In this document: in pieces, positions 27,738 to 37,220 of the stretch | Layout of the letters: each line of letters opens with the position of its first letter | How positions within the stretch are numbered: position 1 is the first letter of the stretch | From: Arthrobacter sp. QXT-31 | GTDB lineage: Bacteria > Actinomycetota > Actinomycetes > Actinomycetales > Micrococcaceae | DNA length: 64,000 nt | Reading direction: 5' to 3' | Assembly: GCF_001969265.1 (NCBI RefSeq) | Contig: NZ_CP019304.1 | Span: 2,294,001 to 2,358,000, forward strand | Program-made: the position numbers and the translations under genes | The notes under the pieces: model-generated | Told to the model about the DNA's origin: nothing | The model's input: only the letters and a program-made list of their open reading frames with translations | The model's database searches: none

Positions 27738-28934
27738 ATGACCGCAACCCAGCAGCTTGCCGACCGGCAGGTCTCCTCCGCCGCCCTCGCCACGTTCATC
27801 ATCTTCGGTGCCAACGGCCTGGTCTTTGCGAGTTGGGCGGCCAGGATCCCGGCTGTCACGGAGATCCTGGGGATCTCGTCGGGGCAGATGGGCACGCTGC
27901 TGCTGTGTACCGCCGTCGGATCGCTGATCGCGCTGCCCACCGCCGGGCAAGTTATCAACCGCCTCGGCACCGCCAACACCGTCCGGGCTGCCGGTTTCCT
28001 CGCCGCCCTGGCGGGTGTGGGCATTTCCGTGTCGCTGCTCGCTGAATCGGTGCCCGGAACAGCAATCGGGCTCTTCTTCTTCGGCATCGGGATCGGGCTG
28101 TGGGACGTGTCCCAGAACGTTGAGGGGGCCGACGTCGAGCACCGGCTCCGCAAGACCGTGATGCCCAAGTTCCACGCGGCCTTCAGCGGAGGAGCCTTCC
28201 TGGGTGCGCTGGTCGGGGCAGGTCTCTCGGGACTGGGCGTGGGCCTGCCGGTGCATCTGCTGGTCATCGCCGCGCTGGTGGCGGTTCTGACGTTCGTGGT
28301 CCCCCGGTACTTCCTTCCCCACACCGCTCCTGAACAGCCCGCCGACGGCGAGGCCAAGGCGGCGCGGGGACCGTCGGCCTGGCGGGATCTGCGCACCCTG
28401 CTGATCGGCGTGGTGGTCCTGGGTGCCACGCTGACCGAGGGTGCCGGCAACGACTGGATTGCCAAGGCGGCGGTGGACGGGCTGGGAACCTCCGAGGCCA
28501 CGGGTGCCCTGCTCTTCGCTCTCTTCGTGCTGGCCATGACCGCCATGCGTTTCTTCGGCGGCACCGTCATCGACAGGTACGGCCGGGTGGCCGTGCTGCG
28601 CGGCAGCATGGCGGCGGCCGCAGCCGGCCTGGCCCTGTTCGTGTTCGCCGGAAACCTCTGGCTGGCGGCCGTGGGCGCTGCGCTCTGGGGAGTGGGTGCT
28701 GCCCTGGCCTTTCCGATGGGAATGTCGGCAGCGGCGGACGATCCGCGGCATGCTGCGGCACGGGTGTCCGTGGTGTCCACCATCGGCTACGTCGCCTTCC
28801 TGGCCGGTCCCCCGCTGCTCGGCTACCTCGGGGACGTCACCGGAATCCACATGGCACTGCTTGCCATCGGTGTGCCCATCGTGGTCGCCCTGGTGCTTGC
28901 CGGTGCCGCCAAGCCGCTTTCCGTCAGGAAGTAA
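27738..28934 (+). CDS. MFS transporter
   Basis: A 398-residue permease with twelve predicted hydrophobic segments. The segment FASWAARIPAVTEILGISSGQMG near the N-terminus and GIGIGLWDVSQNVEGADVEHRL resemble the YbjJ/FucP-like MFS subgroup. Substrate unknown. The central cytoplasmic loop carries an Ala/Asp-rich stretch. It starts 25 bases after the ABC-F gene and may be cotranscribed with it. Confidence 0.9.
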   Translation: MTATQQLADRQVSSAALATFIIFGANGLVFASWAARIPAVTEILGISSGQMGTLLLCTAVGSLIALPTAGQVINRLGTANTVRAAGFLAALAGVGISVSLLAESVPGTAIGLFFFGIGIGLWDVSQNVEGADVEHRLRKTVMPKFHAAFSGGAFLGALVGAGLSGLGVGLPVHLLVIAALVAVLTFVVPRYFLPHTAPEQPADGEAKAARGPSAWRDLRTLLIGVVVLGATLTEGAGNDWIAKAAVDGLGTSEATGALLFALFVLAMTAMRFFGGTVIDRYGRVAVLRGSMAAAAAGLALFVFAGNLWLAAVGAALWGVGAALAFPMGMSAAADDPRHAAARVSVVSTIGYVAFLAGPPLLGYLGDVTGIHMALLAIGVPIVVALVLAGAAKPLSVRK

Positions 28935-29023
28935 CCTGCCTGCCGGCAGCATCTGGAGGAAGCAACCGCGAGCCGCGCAAGCCGAACCGGAACACGCGGC
29001 GGTGGCGGCGGTAGGGTGGGGAA

Positions 29024-30526
29024 ATGCGACGAATGCTGCACCGGGGACCGGGCTGGGTTGCCGCCATGGACCGCATGCTGATGCGGGCCATCTCGGGCTT
29101 TCCGGGCGGGCACCATGACACCTTTTTCCGCCGGCTCTCGGCCTCGGCGAACAAGGGAAAGCTGTGGTTCGGCGTGGCAGCCGTGGCCGCCGCCATACCG
29201 GGGCGCACCAGGCGCGCGGCGCTGCACGGGTTACTGGCCCAAGGGGTGGCGTCGGCCGTGACCAACCTCGTTTTCAAGACCCTCCTTCCCCGCGCCCGGC
29301 CGTTGCCGGAACATCTGCCGGTGTTCCGCTTCGTCCATCCCCAGCCCACGAGTTCGTCCATGCCCTCGGGCCACTCGGCCTCCGCCGTGGCCTTCGCGCT
29401 CGGCACCGGAATGGTGCAGCCGGCACTCGGAGCGGTGGTGGCTCCGGTCGCAGCCGGAGTTGCATACTCCAGAGTGCATACAGGCGCCCACTGGCCCTCG
29501 GATGTGCTGTTCGGTTCGGCGATCGGGGCCGGCGCTGCACTGGTGACAAGGAAATGGTGGCCCGTTCGTCCCCCCACACCCGCCACATCCAGACGGCGGG
29601 TGGAGGTAGCCAAGGTCCCGCAGGGCGACGGCCTCAGCATCGTCGTTAATACGCTGGGCGGATCCTTCACGGAGGAGACGGCGGCAGCCCTGAAAGAAGT
29701 ATTCCCACTCGCTCATATAACGCTCGTGGCACCCGAGGATGACGTTGTCCAGCGCATGGAAGAGGCAGCCACCGTGCCTGGTATCCGGGCGCTCGGGGTG
29801 TGGGGAGGCGACGGCACCGTGGGCACCGCTGCGGCGGCCGCCGTCGAACATGATCTTCCACTGCTGGTTCTGGCCGGCGGTACCCTCAACCACTTTGCCC
29901 GGGACGCCGGGACGCCATCCATCGTTGAAGCCGTAAAGGCGGCAGAAAACGGGGAGGCGGCCCTGGCGGACGTTGGTGCCGTCGCAGTGGAGCGGGGACT
30001 CGCCGATGACCCCGAGAGGGTGGAGCTCACCATGCTCAACACCGCGAGCATCGGGCTGTACCCGAACCTTGTGCGCCGCCGTGAACAGCTTCAGCCTGCC
30101 CTGGGTAAACCGCTGGCCGGCGTCGTGGCGATGTTCCGGACTTTCGCCGTGGAGAAGCCGATCACGCTGATGGTCAACGGCGTCCGGCACAGGCTGTGGA
30201 TCATGTACCTGGGCCGGGGCCGGTACTACCCGAGGGACCACGCCCCGCTCATCCGCCCGGTACTGGACGACGGCGTGCTGGATGTCAGGATGATGACAGC
30301 CGATGAGTCCTTCGCCCGGCTGCGCATGCTGTGGTCCGTGCTGACAGGAACGGTGGGGATGTCCAAAATCACCCACCTGAGCGAAGCCACCCGGGTCCGG
30401 GTGGAGTGCGGAACAGCGCCCATGGTGCTGGCGGTGGACGGCGAGGCCATACCGGGGGTCCGGGCCGCCGAGTTCACCCTGAAACGCGCCGCCCTGCGCT
30501 ACTACTCCCCGCAGGAGGACAGCTGA
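29024..30526 (+). CDS. PAP2 phosphatase - diacylglycerol kinase fusion protein
   Basis: A 500-residue two-domain lipid enzyme. The N-terminal ~180 residues are a PAP2 phosphatase: KTLLPRARP (motif C1), PSGHSASA (C2) and SRVHTGAHWPSDVLFGSAIG (C3). From about residue 205 comes a diacylglycerol-kinase catalytic domain with VWGGDGTVGTAA and LAGGTLNHFARDAG. Such fusions occur in actinobacteria and could cycle phosphatidate and diacylglycerol, or act in phosphatidylinositol-type lipid synthesis. The substrate is inferred only. Start ATG at 29024 after GGGTGGGG. Confidence 0.9.
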   Translation: MRRMLHRGPGWVAAMDRMLMRAISGFPGGHHDTFFRRLSASANKGKLWFGVAAVAAAIPGRTRRAALHGLLAQGVASAVTNLVFKTLLPRARPLPEHLPVFRFVHPQPTSSSMPSGHSASAVAFALGTGMVQPALGAVVAPVAAGVAYSRVHTGAHWPSDVLFGSAIGAGAALVTRKWWPVRPPTPATSRRRVEVAKVPQGDGLSIVVNTLGGSFTEETAAALKEVFPLAHITLVAPEDDVVQRMEEAATVPGIRALGVWGGDGTVGTAAAAAVEHDLPLLVLAGGTLNHFARDAGTPSIVEAVKAAENGEAALADVGAVAVERGLADDPERVELTMLNTASIGLYPNLVRRREQLQPALGKPLAGVVAMFRTFAVEKPITLMVNGVRHRLWIMYLGRGRYYPRDHAPLIRPVLDDGVLDVRMMTADESFARLRMLWSVLTGTVGMSKITHLSEATRVRVECGTAPMVLAVDGEAIPGVRAAEFTLKRAALRYYSPQEDS

Positions 30527-30675
30527 CGAACGGCCCCTCATCCCACCGGATGATGAGCGGACCCCTGATTTGCCCCTGAATCATCCCTGAGACCGGCGAA
30601 TTGGGCGGGCCGCGTCGGTAGCGTGGAACGTGCACACCAGAGAGCATGCCCGCAGCTACGCAAAGGAACGCTTCC

Positions 30676-31620
30676 ATGATTGAGGCAGAAGGCCTGACGA
30701 AGGTCTACGGCGACAAAACCGCCGTCGGCGGCGTCAGTTTCACCGTCCAGGCCGGACAGGTCACCGGGTTCCTGGGACCCAACGGGGCCGGCAAGTCGAC
30801 CACCATGCGCATGATCATGGGCCTGGATACTCCGACGGCGGGAACGGTGACCGTCAACGGCGTACCGTTCGCCCGGCACAAGGCGCCGCTGCGCGAGATC
30901 GGTGCCCTGCTGGACGCCAAGGCGGTCCACACGGGCCGCTCGGCGTACAACCACCTGCTGGCCATGGCCGCCACCCACAGCATCCCGCGGAAGCGGGTGC
31001 ACGAGGTCATCGAGATGACAGGCCTGGCGGACGTGGCCCGGAAAAAGGTCAAGGGCTTCTCCCTCGGCATGGGCCAGCGGCTGGGCATCGCCGCCGCCCT
31101 CCTCGGTGACCCGCAGACCATCATCCTGGACGAACCCGTCAACGGCCTCGACCCCGAAGGCGTGGTCTGGGTGCGGAACCTCGTGAAGTACCTCGCTTCC
31201 GAGGGACGCACGGTGTTCCTCTCCAGCCATCTCATGAGCGAGATGGCCATGACAGCGGACCACCTGATCGTGATTGGCCGCGGAAAGATCATCGCCGACG
31301 CCGCCATCAGGGACATCATCGCGGGCAAGGGACAGAGCCGGACGCGGGTGCGCTCGGACCAGCCGGACAGGCTCATGCACGTCCTCGCCGGAACGGGGGT
31401 CTCTGTGGAGCTGCAGGACCACGAACTCCTGGAGGTCACGGGTCTGGATCCCCGCCAGATTGCCCGGGCTGCACTGGACAACCAGGTGCTGGTGTATGAA
31501 CTCACGCCGCTCCAGGCCAGTCTTGAAGAGGCCTACATGGAGCTGACCAAGGACGAGGTCGAGTACCACTCACTGATCACCACGGGAACTCCGGTTCCTG
31601 CCCAGGCCGGAGGCAACTGA
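30676..31620 (+). CDS. ABC-2 transporter ATP-binding protein
   Basis: A 314-residue ATPase. It shows Walker A GPNGAGKST, the Q-loop region, the signature FSLGMGQRLGIAAALL (a degenerate LSGGQ, common in this drug/bacteriocin exporter class), and Walker B IILDEPVNGLDPEG. The C-terminal ~90 residues form an accessory domain. I chose ATG at 30676, giving the usual MIEAEGLTKVYG start after an AAAGGAA site; an in-frame ATG at 30646 is possible. The permease, a histidine kinase and a response regulator follow without gaps, forming one module. Confidence 0.92.
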   Translation: MIEAEGLTKVYGDKTAVGGVSFTVQAGQVTGFLGPNGAGKSTTMRMIMGLDTPTAGTVTVNGVPFARHKAPLREIGALLDAKAVHTGRSAYNHLLAMAATHSIPRKRVHEVIEMTGLADVARKKVKGFSLGMGQRLGIAAALLGDPQTIILDEPVNGLDPEGVVWVRNLVKYLASEGRTVFLSSHLMSEMAMTADHLIVIGRGKIIADAAIRDIIAGKGQSRTRVRSDQPDRLMHVLAGTGVSVELQDHELLEVTGLDPRQIARAALDNQVLVYELTPLQASLEEAYMELTKDEVEYHSLITTGTPVPAQAGGN

Positions 31621-31624
31621 CCCC

Positions 31625-32503
31625 ATGAGCACAACGACTTCCATCCAGCCCGCCCCCGGCTCCCGCCGCACCGGCACACGGAATGCAGTAAGCCCCGGAC
31701 CCGGTCCCAGTTTCCTCCGGGTCCTGAATTCGGAATTCATCAAGTTCCGCACTCTCCTGTCCACGCTGATCCTGCTCGCTTCGACGGCCGTCGTGGTGGT
31801 GGGGTTCGGCGCACTGTCCGCCTGGGCAACAGGACAGTTCGCGGACCAGGCTGCCGCCGACCCCGAGGCAGCAGCCCAGATGGCTGCGCAGGGCGGCGAC
31901 CTGGCGGTCAGCGTCCCCACCTCCGGCGCGTCCTTTGCGCAGCTGATCCTTGGCTCGCTGGGCGTCCTGCTCATGAGCTCCGAGTTCACCACCGGCATGG
32001 CCCGCTCCACCTTCGCCGCCGTGCCCAAGCGGCTCCCCGCGTTCATTGCCAAGCTGGTGGTGGTTGTGGTCAGCAGCTTTGCCCTGACTGCGGTGTCCGT
32101 CTATCTCGCCGGCCTGGTGGCGGTGCCGATCCTGGACAACTACGGCCTCAAGCTCGACCTCGCAAGCTCGCAGTCAGTCAAGCTGCTGCTCGTCACCAGT
32201 GCCTACGTGGCCGCGGTGGCCGCAATCGGCATGGCTTTCGGGACGCTGCTGCGGAATTCAGCCGGCGGCATCATGGCACTCGTTGGCCTGTTCTTCGTGG
32301 CACCGATCGCGTTCCAGCTCATCCCCGGTGACTTCTTCGAAGAGGCGCGCAAGTACCTTCCGGGAAACACTGTGAACCCGCTGACCGCCGTGGAGCACGT
32401 CCCGGACACGCTCGAGGTCTGGCAGGCGGCGCTGGTGCTGGGCGCATGGGTGGTGGTGCCTGTGGTGCTGGCCATGATCCTGCTGAAGAAACGGGATGTG
32501 TAG
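31625..32503 (+). CDS. ABC-2 transporter permease
   Basis: A 292-residue membrane protein with six hydrophobic segments and a large extracellular loop after the first (SAWATGQFADQAAADPEAA). LLMSSEFTTGMARSTFAAVPKR is typical of ABC-2 type permeases for peptides or drugs. It starts five bases after the ATPase gene and ends ten bases before the histidine kinase. Confidence 0.9.
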   Translation: MSTTTSIQPAPGSRRTGTRNAVSPGPGPSFLRVLNSEFIKFRTLLSTLILLASTAVVVVGFGALSAWATGQFADQAAADPEAAAQMAAQGGDLAVSVPTSGASFAQLILGSLGVLLMSSEFTTGMARSTFAAVPKRLPAFIAKLVVVVVSSFALTAVSVYLAGLVAVPILDNYGLKLDLASSQSVKLLLVTSAYVAAVAAIGMAFGTLLRNSAGGIMALVGLFFVAPIAFQLIPGDFFEEARKYLPGNTVNPLTAVEHVPDTLEVWQAALVLGAWVVVPVVLAMILLKKRDV

Positions 32504-32512
32504 ACAAACAAG

Positions 32513-33886
32513 ATGGTCAACACTGTTTCCGTGAAGGACGCGCCAGCCACCCCGGCTGACGCGTCCTTCGCCGAGCTTGCTGCCCGGCGCCGGGGCCGGC
32601 TCCGCCGCTACCTGTACCGGCGTCCGCGGGTCATGGACGCGGTGGTCGTCGCCTGCTATCTGGTGCTGGTGCTGCCGACAGTCATCGACGCCGGGCAGGC
32701 AGGCCGGTGGGGTGCCATCGCCCTGCTCGCCGCCGTTGCGCTGTCCCTGTTCCTGCGGCGCTACCGTCCGGTGGCCGTCGTGGCATTCATTGCGGCTGCC
32801 GAAGTCGGCGTGACCCTGCTCCACCCGTGGGGATCCAACGTGTCTGCGGGACTGTGGTTCTCGCTCTACGCGGTGGCCGTGGTGCACACCCGGCGCTTCG
32901 CCCTGGCGACCGCGGCACTGGCCACGGCGCCGGTTGCGTTGCTGTATTTCCTGGCGGCCGTGGGCCCGCTGGAGCGGGAGCTGCCCCACCCGGCCGCCTC
33001 GGCCGAGGAGTTCCGTGTGATCACGAGCATCGCGGCCGGCACCAGCATCGCTTTCTCCAACGTCATCGCCACCGGAATCGGCATCTCGGTGCGCCAGCGT
33101 CGGGAACACGAGCAGGAGATCGCGGCCTGGGCGGCGCAGGCCGCCCGCCTCGGTTCCGTCACCGAACGCAACCGGATCGCGCGCGAGATGCACGACGTCG
33201 TGGCGCACTCCCTGACGGTGATGGTCGCCTTGTCCGACGGGGCCGCCGTCGTGGTCCGGAAGGATCCCGGGCGCGCCGCGGAGGTGCTGGCGGAACTGTC
33301 CCGGACCGGGCGCACGGCACTGGCCGACATGCGCCGCGTCCTTGGGGTCCTGCGGGATGATGCACCGGCCGACCCGGCCGCCGGCCAGGCGCCCCGTGAA
33401 CCCTTCGCGGACAGTGCCAGCCTTGGGAAGCTGCTGGACGGTTTCCGGGCCGCAGGCCTGCCGGTCCATTACTCGCATTCCGGGCCCGCATTGCCGGAGG
33501 ACGTGGCCTTCCAGCTGACCGTGTACAGGATCGTGCAGGAGTCCCTGACCAACGTGCTGCGGTACGGCCGCGCCCTGAGCCGGGTGGACGTGCTGGTGGT
33601 GCGGGAGGATTCCACCGTCACCATTGACGTGCTCGACGACGGCCGGGGCACCGTGGAGGCCGCCATCCCCGGCGGGGGCAGTGCGGGAGCCGGTGCGGCC
33701 GCGCGTCCCGGCACGGGACAGGGCCTCCCCGGGATGAAGGAACGGGCCGGAATCTACGGCGGTACGGTGGAGGCAGGCCCGGCCGCCGGCGGCGGCTGGC
33801 GCGTGCGGGCGGTCCTGACGCTCAACGGCAGCATCCAGGACGGCACCAGCACCATGCTGGCACCGGCAAGCGGGACGGCAACGTAG
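32513..33886 (+). CDS. NarL-type sensor histidine kinase
   Basis: A 457-residue kinase with four to six N-terminal TM segments and no large sensor domain. The HisKA_3 dimerisation helix has the phospho-acceptor in RIAREMHDVVAHSLTVM. The ATPase domain shows VQESLTNVLRYGRA (N-box) and DVLDDGRG, with a late GTGQGLPGMKERAG. The very short extracytoplasmic part suggests intramembrane sensing, perhaps together with the adjacent ABC transporter. Its stop overlaps a GTG 24 bases upstream of the regulator start used here. Confidence 0.92.
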   Translation: MVNTVSVKDAPATPADASFAELAARRRGRLRRYLYRRPRVMDAVVVACYLVLVLPTVIDAGQAGRWGAIALLAAVALSLFLRRYRPVAVVAFIAAAEVGVTLLHPWGSNVSAGLWFSLYAVAVVHTRRFALATAALATAPVALLYFLAAVGPLERELPHPAASAEEFRVITSIAAGTSIAFSNVIATGIGISVRQRREHEQEIAAWAAQAARLGSVTERNRIAREMHDVVAHSLTVMVALSDGAAVVVRKDPGRAAEVLAELSRTGRTALADMRRVLGVLRDDAPADPAAGQAPREPFADSASLGKLLDGFRAAGLPVHYSHSGPALPEDVAFQLTVYRIVQESLTNVLRYGRALSRVDVLVVREDSTVTIDVLDDGRGTVEAAIPGGGSAGAGAAARPGTGQGLPGMKERAGIYGGTVEAGPAAGGGWRVRAVLTLNGSIQDGTSTMLAPASGTAT

Positions 33887-33909
33887 TGAACGGCAAATGG
33901 GGGGAACGA

Positions 33910-34608
33910 ATGAACGAGTCCGGACGGCTCCGGGTCCTGCTGGCGGATGACCAGCCGCTGCTGCGGATGGGGTTCCGGCTTATCCTGGAGGGCGAGGACG
34001 GCCTCGAGGTGGTGGGTGAAGCCTCCGACGGTGCCGACGCCGTCCGCCAGGTGGAGGAGCTCGACCCGGACGTCGTGCTCATGGACGTCCGGATGCCCAC
34101 GCTCGACGGGATCGAGGCCACCCGTGCCATCACCGGCTTGGGTGCGCGTGCCCGCGTCATCATCCTGACCACCTTTGACCTGGACGAGTACGCCTTCGCC
34201 GGGCTCCAGGCCGGTGCATCGGCCTTCCTTTTGAAGGATGTGGCGCCGGCAGAACTCGTCCAGGCCGTGCGGGTGGTGGCGAGCGGGGACGCCGTGGTGG
34301 CGCCGCGGGTTACCCAGCGGCTCCTTGAAACGTACGTCCGCGGCGCCGTCCCGGCGGCCGCACCGCCCGCACCCCCTCCCCGCGATCCCCTCCTGGAGGA
34401 GCTGACGCCACGCGAAACCGAAATGCTGGAAGCCATGTCCGAGGGGCTGTCCAACGCGGAGATCGCCCACCGGTATTTCCTGTCGGAGGCCACCGTGAAG
34501 ACCCATGTGCGCCGGATCCTCACCAAGCTGCACCTGCGGGACCGCGTCCAGGCCGTGGTGTACGCGTACGAAACCGGGCTCGTGACGCCGAGTAACCCGG
34601 ACTACTGA
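33910..34608 (+). CDS. NarL/LuxR-family response regulator
   Basis: A 232-residue regulator. The receiver domain has the acidic pair at residues 13-14 (LLADDQP), the phospho-acceptor Asp59 in VVLMDVRMP, and the switch lysine in LLKDVAP. The C-terminal LuxR-type helix-turn-helix is ELTPRETEMLEAMSEG...NAEIAHRYFLSEATVKTHV. ATG at 33910 follows GGGGGGAA; the in-frame GTG at 33886 overlaps the kinase stop and is less likely. It is the cognate partner of the upstream kinase. Confidence 0.93.
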   Translation: MNESGRLRVLLADDQPLLRMGFRLILEGEDGLEVVGEASDGADAVRQVEELDPDVVLMDVRMPTLDGIEATRAITGLGARARVIILTTFDLDEYAFAGLQAGASAFLLKDVAPAELVQAVRVVASGDAVVAPRVTQRLLETYVRGAVPAAAPPAPPPRDPLLEELTPRETEMLEAMSEGLSNAEIAHRYFLSEATVKTHVRRILTKLHLRDRVQAVVYAYETGLVTPSNPDY

Positions 34609-34701
34609 CCGCACCCTACTGATCGCACCGGCGGCAGGGGCACAGCATCCGCACAGTAAGGGCCTATGCAGGGCATAGCCGGCTGGAGTTGGATGGGTGC
34701 C

Positions 34702-35628
34702 ATGACTAACGGAACCCCCGACGGGCGGCAGTCCCGGCACGAGCCGCACCCCAACCATGACCGCGGGCTCGAATTCGATCTCTCCACGCTGATGTCGCGC
34801 CGCTCGCTGGGCCTGTTCCTCGGCGCCGGCACGGCCGCCGCTTTGGCGGCGTGCACGCCGGGCGGGACGTCGTCCGCACCGTCCGGGCCGGCGTCGGCCT
34901 CCGGAAGCCCCGCTGCCACCGCTTCGGCGACCACAACGACGACGGCGCCGCCGGCTACCGCTTCCGCGTCACCCACCATGACCCGTGCGATCGCCGAATG
35001 CGGCGTGGAGATCCCGCAGGAGACGGCCGGACCGTACCCCGGTGACGGTTCCAACGGCCCGAACGTCCTGGCAGCCTCCGGCGTGGTCCGGCAGGACATC
35101 ACCTCAAGCTTCGGCGCGTCCACTACCAAGGCGGCCGGCGTGCCGCTGACCGTGACCCTGACCCTGCTCGACAACGCCAACGGCTGCGTCCCACTCGCGG
35201 GTGCGGCCGTGTACGCCTGGCACTGCGACAAGGAGGGGCGGTACTCGCTCTACGATTCAGGCCTGGAGAACGAGAACTTCCTGCGCGGCGTGCAGGAAGC
35301 GGACGCCACCGGCCAGGTCACCTTCAAGACCATCTTCCCGGGCGCCTACAACGGCCGCTGGCCGCACATCCACTTCGAGGTGTTCGAGTCGATGAACAAC
35401 GCCACCGCTGCGGGCCAGGTCCTGGCGGTCTCGCAGATCGCCCTGACTGACGCCGCCTGCCGGGAGGTCTACGCCTCCACGGGCTATGAAACCAGTGCCC
35501 GGAACTTCCCCAACACCACGCTGAATTCGGACAACGTCTTCGGCGGGGACGGCGGCATCTACCAGCTGGCCACCATGTCCGGCTCCGTCTCCGGCGGCTA
35601 CACGGCAGGGCTCAACGTCACCATCTAG
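34702..35628 (+). CDS. Secreted intradiol dioxygenase-like protein (Tat lipoprotein)
   Basis: A 308-residue exported protein. After ~30 residues comes a twin-arginine/lipobox signal, MSRRSLGLFLGAGTAAALAAC, and then a Ser/Ala/Thr-rich spacer. The remaining ~200 residues are an intradiol-dioxygenase fold: ETAGPYPGDGSNGPNVL, the central CVPLAGAAVYAWHCDKEG, and WPHIHFEVF with the His-x-His iron-ligand pair. Such exported members are widespread in actinobacteria with undefined substrates, so catechol cleavage should not be assumed. The start is uncertain; ATGs at 34666, 34693 and 34702 are in frame. Confidence 0.85.
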   Translation: MTNGTPDGRQSRHEPHPNHDRGLEFDLSTLMSRRSLGLFLGAGTAAALAACTPGGTSSAPSGPASASGSPAATASATTTTTAPPATASASPTMTRAIAECGVEIPQETAGPYPGDGSNGPNVLAASGVVRQDITSSFGASTTKAAGVPLTVTLTLLDNANGCVPLAGAAVYAWHCDKEGRYSLYDSGLENENFLRGVQEADATGQVTFKTIFPGAYNGRWPHIHFEVFESMNNATAAGQVLAVSQIALTDAACREVYASTGYETSARNFPNTTLNSDNVFGGDGGIYQLATMSGSVSGGYTAGLNVTI

Positions 35629-35649
35629 GGCACCGCTAGACTCGGAGCC

Positions 35650-36984
35650 ATGCCTCTCCATTCCTCAGCAGCAGAGCACATCCGGGACCTGGGCGAGTAC
35701 GTCAGCGCCTCGCCGTCGAGCTTTCACGCCGCCCAGGAGGGTGCCCGGCGCCTGGCGGCGGCGGGGTTCACCGGCCTGGACGAGGCACAGTCCTGGGACG
35801 CTGCGGTGGGCAAATACTTTGTGGTCAGGGACGGCGCGCTCATTGCCTGGGTCACGCCTGCGGGCGCCGGGCCGACCACCGGCTTCAACATTCTGGGTAC
35901 CCACACGGATTCGCCCTCCTTCAAGCTCAAGCCCAAGCCGACCACGGGCCGTTTGGGCTGGCTCCAGGCCGGCGTGGAGGTTTACGGCGGACCGCTGCTG
36001 AACTCCTGGCTGGACCGGGAACTGCAGCTGGCCGGTCGGCTGGTGATGCTGGACGGGACGCAACACCTGACTGCGACAGGGCCGCTGCTGCGCTTTCCCC
36101 AGCTGGCCATCCACCTGGACCGTGCCGTGAACGAGGGCCTCACACTGGACAAGCAACAGCACATGAACCCGGTGTTCGGCCTCGGTGATCCCGGCGATGA
36201 GGACCTGCTTGCCCTGCTGGCCGGACGGGTTTCCGGCAACGGAAAGCCAGTTGACCCGTCCCGGATCGGCGGGTACGACGTCGTCATCGCGGACACGCAG
36301 GCCCCTGCTGTTTTCGGAGCCAGGAGTGAGTTCTTCGCGTCCGGGCGGCTGGACAACCTTTCCGCGACCCATGCCGGAATCACGGCCCTGATCGCGCACG
36401 CCGACGCTTCCGACGGCGGTCCCGCTGCATCCGGTGGAACCGCGCCGATCGCCGTGCTCGCCGCCTTCGATCACGAGGAAATCGGGTCAGCCTCCCGGTC
36501 CGGAGCCTCCGGCCCGGTACTTGAAGACGTACTTGTGCGGATTTCGGACGGACTGGGCGCGTCGGTGAGCCAGCGGCGGCAGGCGTTTTCGGCGTCGTTC
36601 TGTGTGTCCGCCGATGCCGGCCACGCCGTCCACCCCAACTACGCCGAACGGCACGACCCCGTCAACCGCCCTGTCCTCAACGGCGGGCCGCTGCTGAAGA
36701 TTAACGCCAACCAGCGGTACGCCACCGACGCCGCCGGAGCAGCCTTCTGGGCGCGGCTGTGCGGTGAGGCGGAGGTCCCCTTCCAGGAGTTCGTCTCCAA
36801 CAACGTGATGCCGTGCGGGTCCACCATCGGCCCGCTGACTGCCACACGGCTTGGGATCAGGACGGTGGATGTGGGGGTTCCGCTGCTGTCGATGCACTCG
36901 GCCAGGGAGCTTTGCGGGGTGGAGGATCCGCACCGCCTTGCGCGGGTGACTGAACGCTTCTTTGGAGCCGCGGCGCCGGTCTAG
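35650..36984 (+). CDS. M18 family aminopeptidase
   Basis: A 444-residue cytosolic dinuclear-zinc aminopeptidase. The metal-binding and catalytic motifs are clear: LGTHTDSPSFKLKP near residue 85, FDHEEIGSASRSGA near 275, and SADAGHAVHPNY near 320. The late MPCGSTIGPLTATRLGIRTVDVG and HSARELCGVED complete the M18 pattern. It would remove N-terminal (often acidic) residues in peptide turnover. Start ATG at 35650 is 22 bases after the preceding stop. Confidence 0.94.
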   Translation: MPLHSSAAEHIRDLGEYVSASPSSFHAAQEGARRLAAAGFTGLDEAQSWDAAVGKYFVVRDGALIAWVTPAGAGPTTGFNILGTHTDSPSFKLKPKPTTGRLGWLQAGVEVYGGPLLNSWLDRELQLAGRLVMLDGTQHLTATGPLLRFPQLAIHLDRAVNEGLTLDKQQHMNPVFGLGDPGDEDLLALLAGRVSGNGKPVDPSRIGGYDVVIADTQAPAVFGARSEFFASGRLDNLSATHAGITALIAHADASDGGPAASGGTAPIAVLAAFDHEEIGSASRSGASGPVLEDVLVRISDGLGASVSQRRQAFSASFCVSADAGHAVHPNYAERHDPVNRPVLNGGPLLKINANQRYATDAAGAAFWARLCGEAEVPFQEFVSNNVMPCGSTIGPLTATRLGIRTVDVGVPLLSMHSARELCGVEDPHRLARVTERFFGAAAPV

Positions 36985-37220
36985 CCGTCACACCCGAAGT
37001 TTCGGGGCCGTTACAGAATCACCTCTGGAGCAACATTTGTTGCCTATTTATGCCCGGACTTGGCAGCCTGCCTGTTTTGCACTCCCGTAAACTGTTTGAT
37101 TGCACAGCCCGGAGCAACCCGCGGCTCATTTAGTGTGAAACGCACATGTGGTGCGCGGCACAGGCACTTTCGCCCGCCCGACCACTTTCCAAAACCTGCA
37201 ACAAACGAGGTGGCGCAGCC

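Noticed and set aside
25883..28952. Two long minus-strand frames opposite the ABC-F and MFS genes
   Set aside because: Gly/His/Arg-rich shadow translations. The plus-strand genes have complete catalytic or family motifs.
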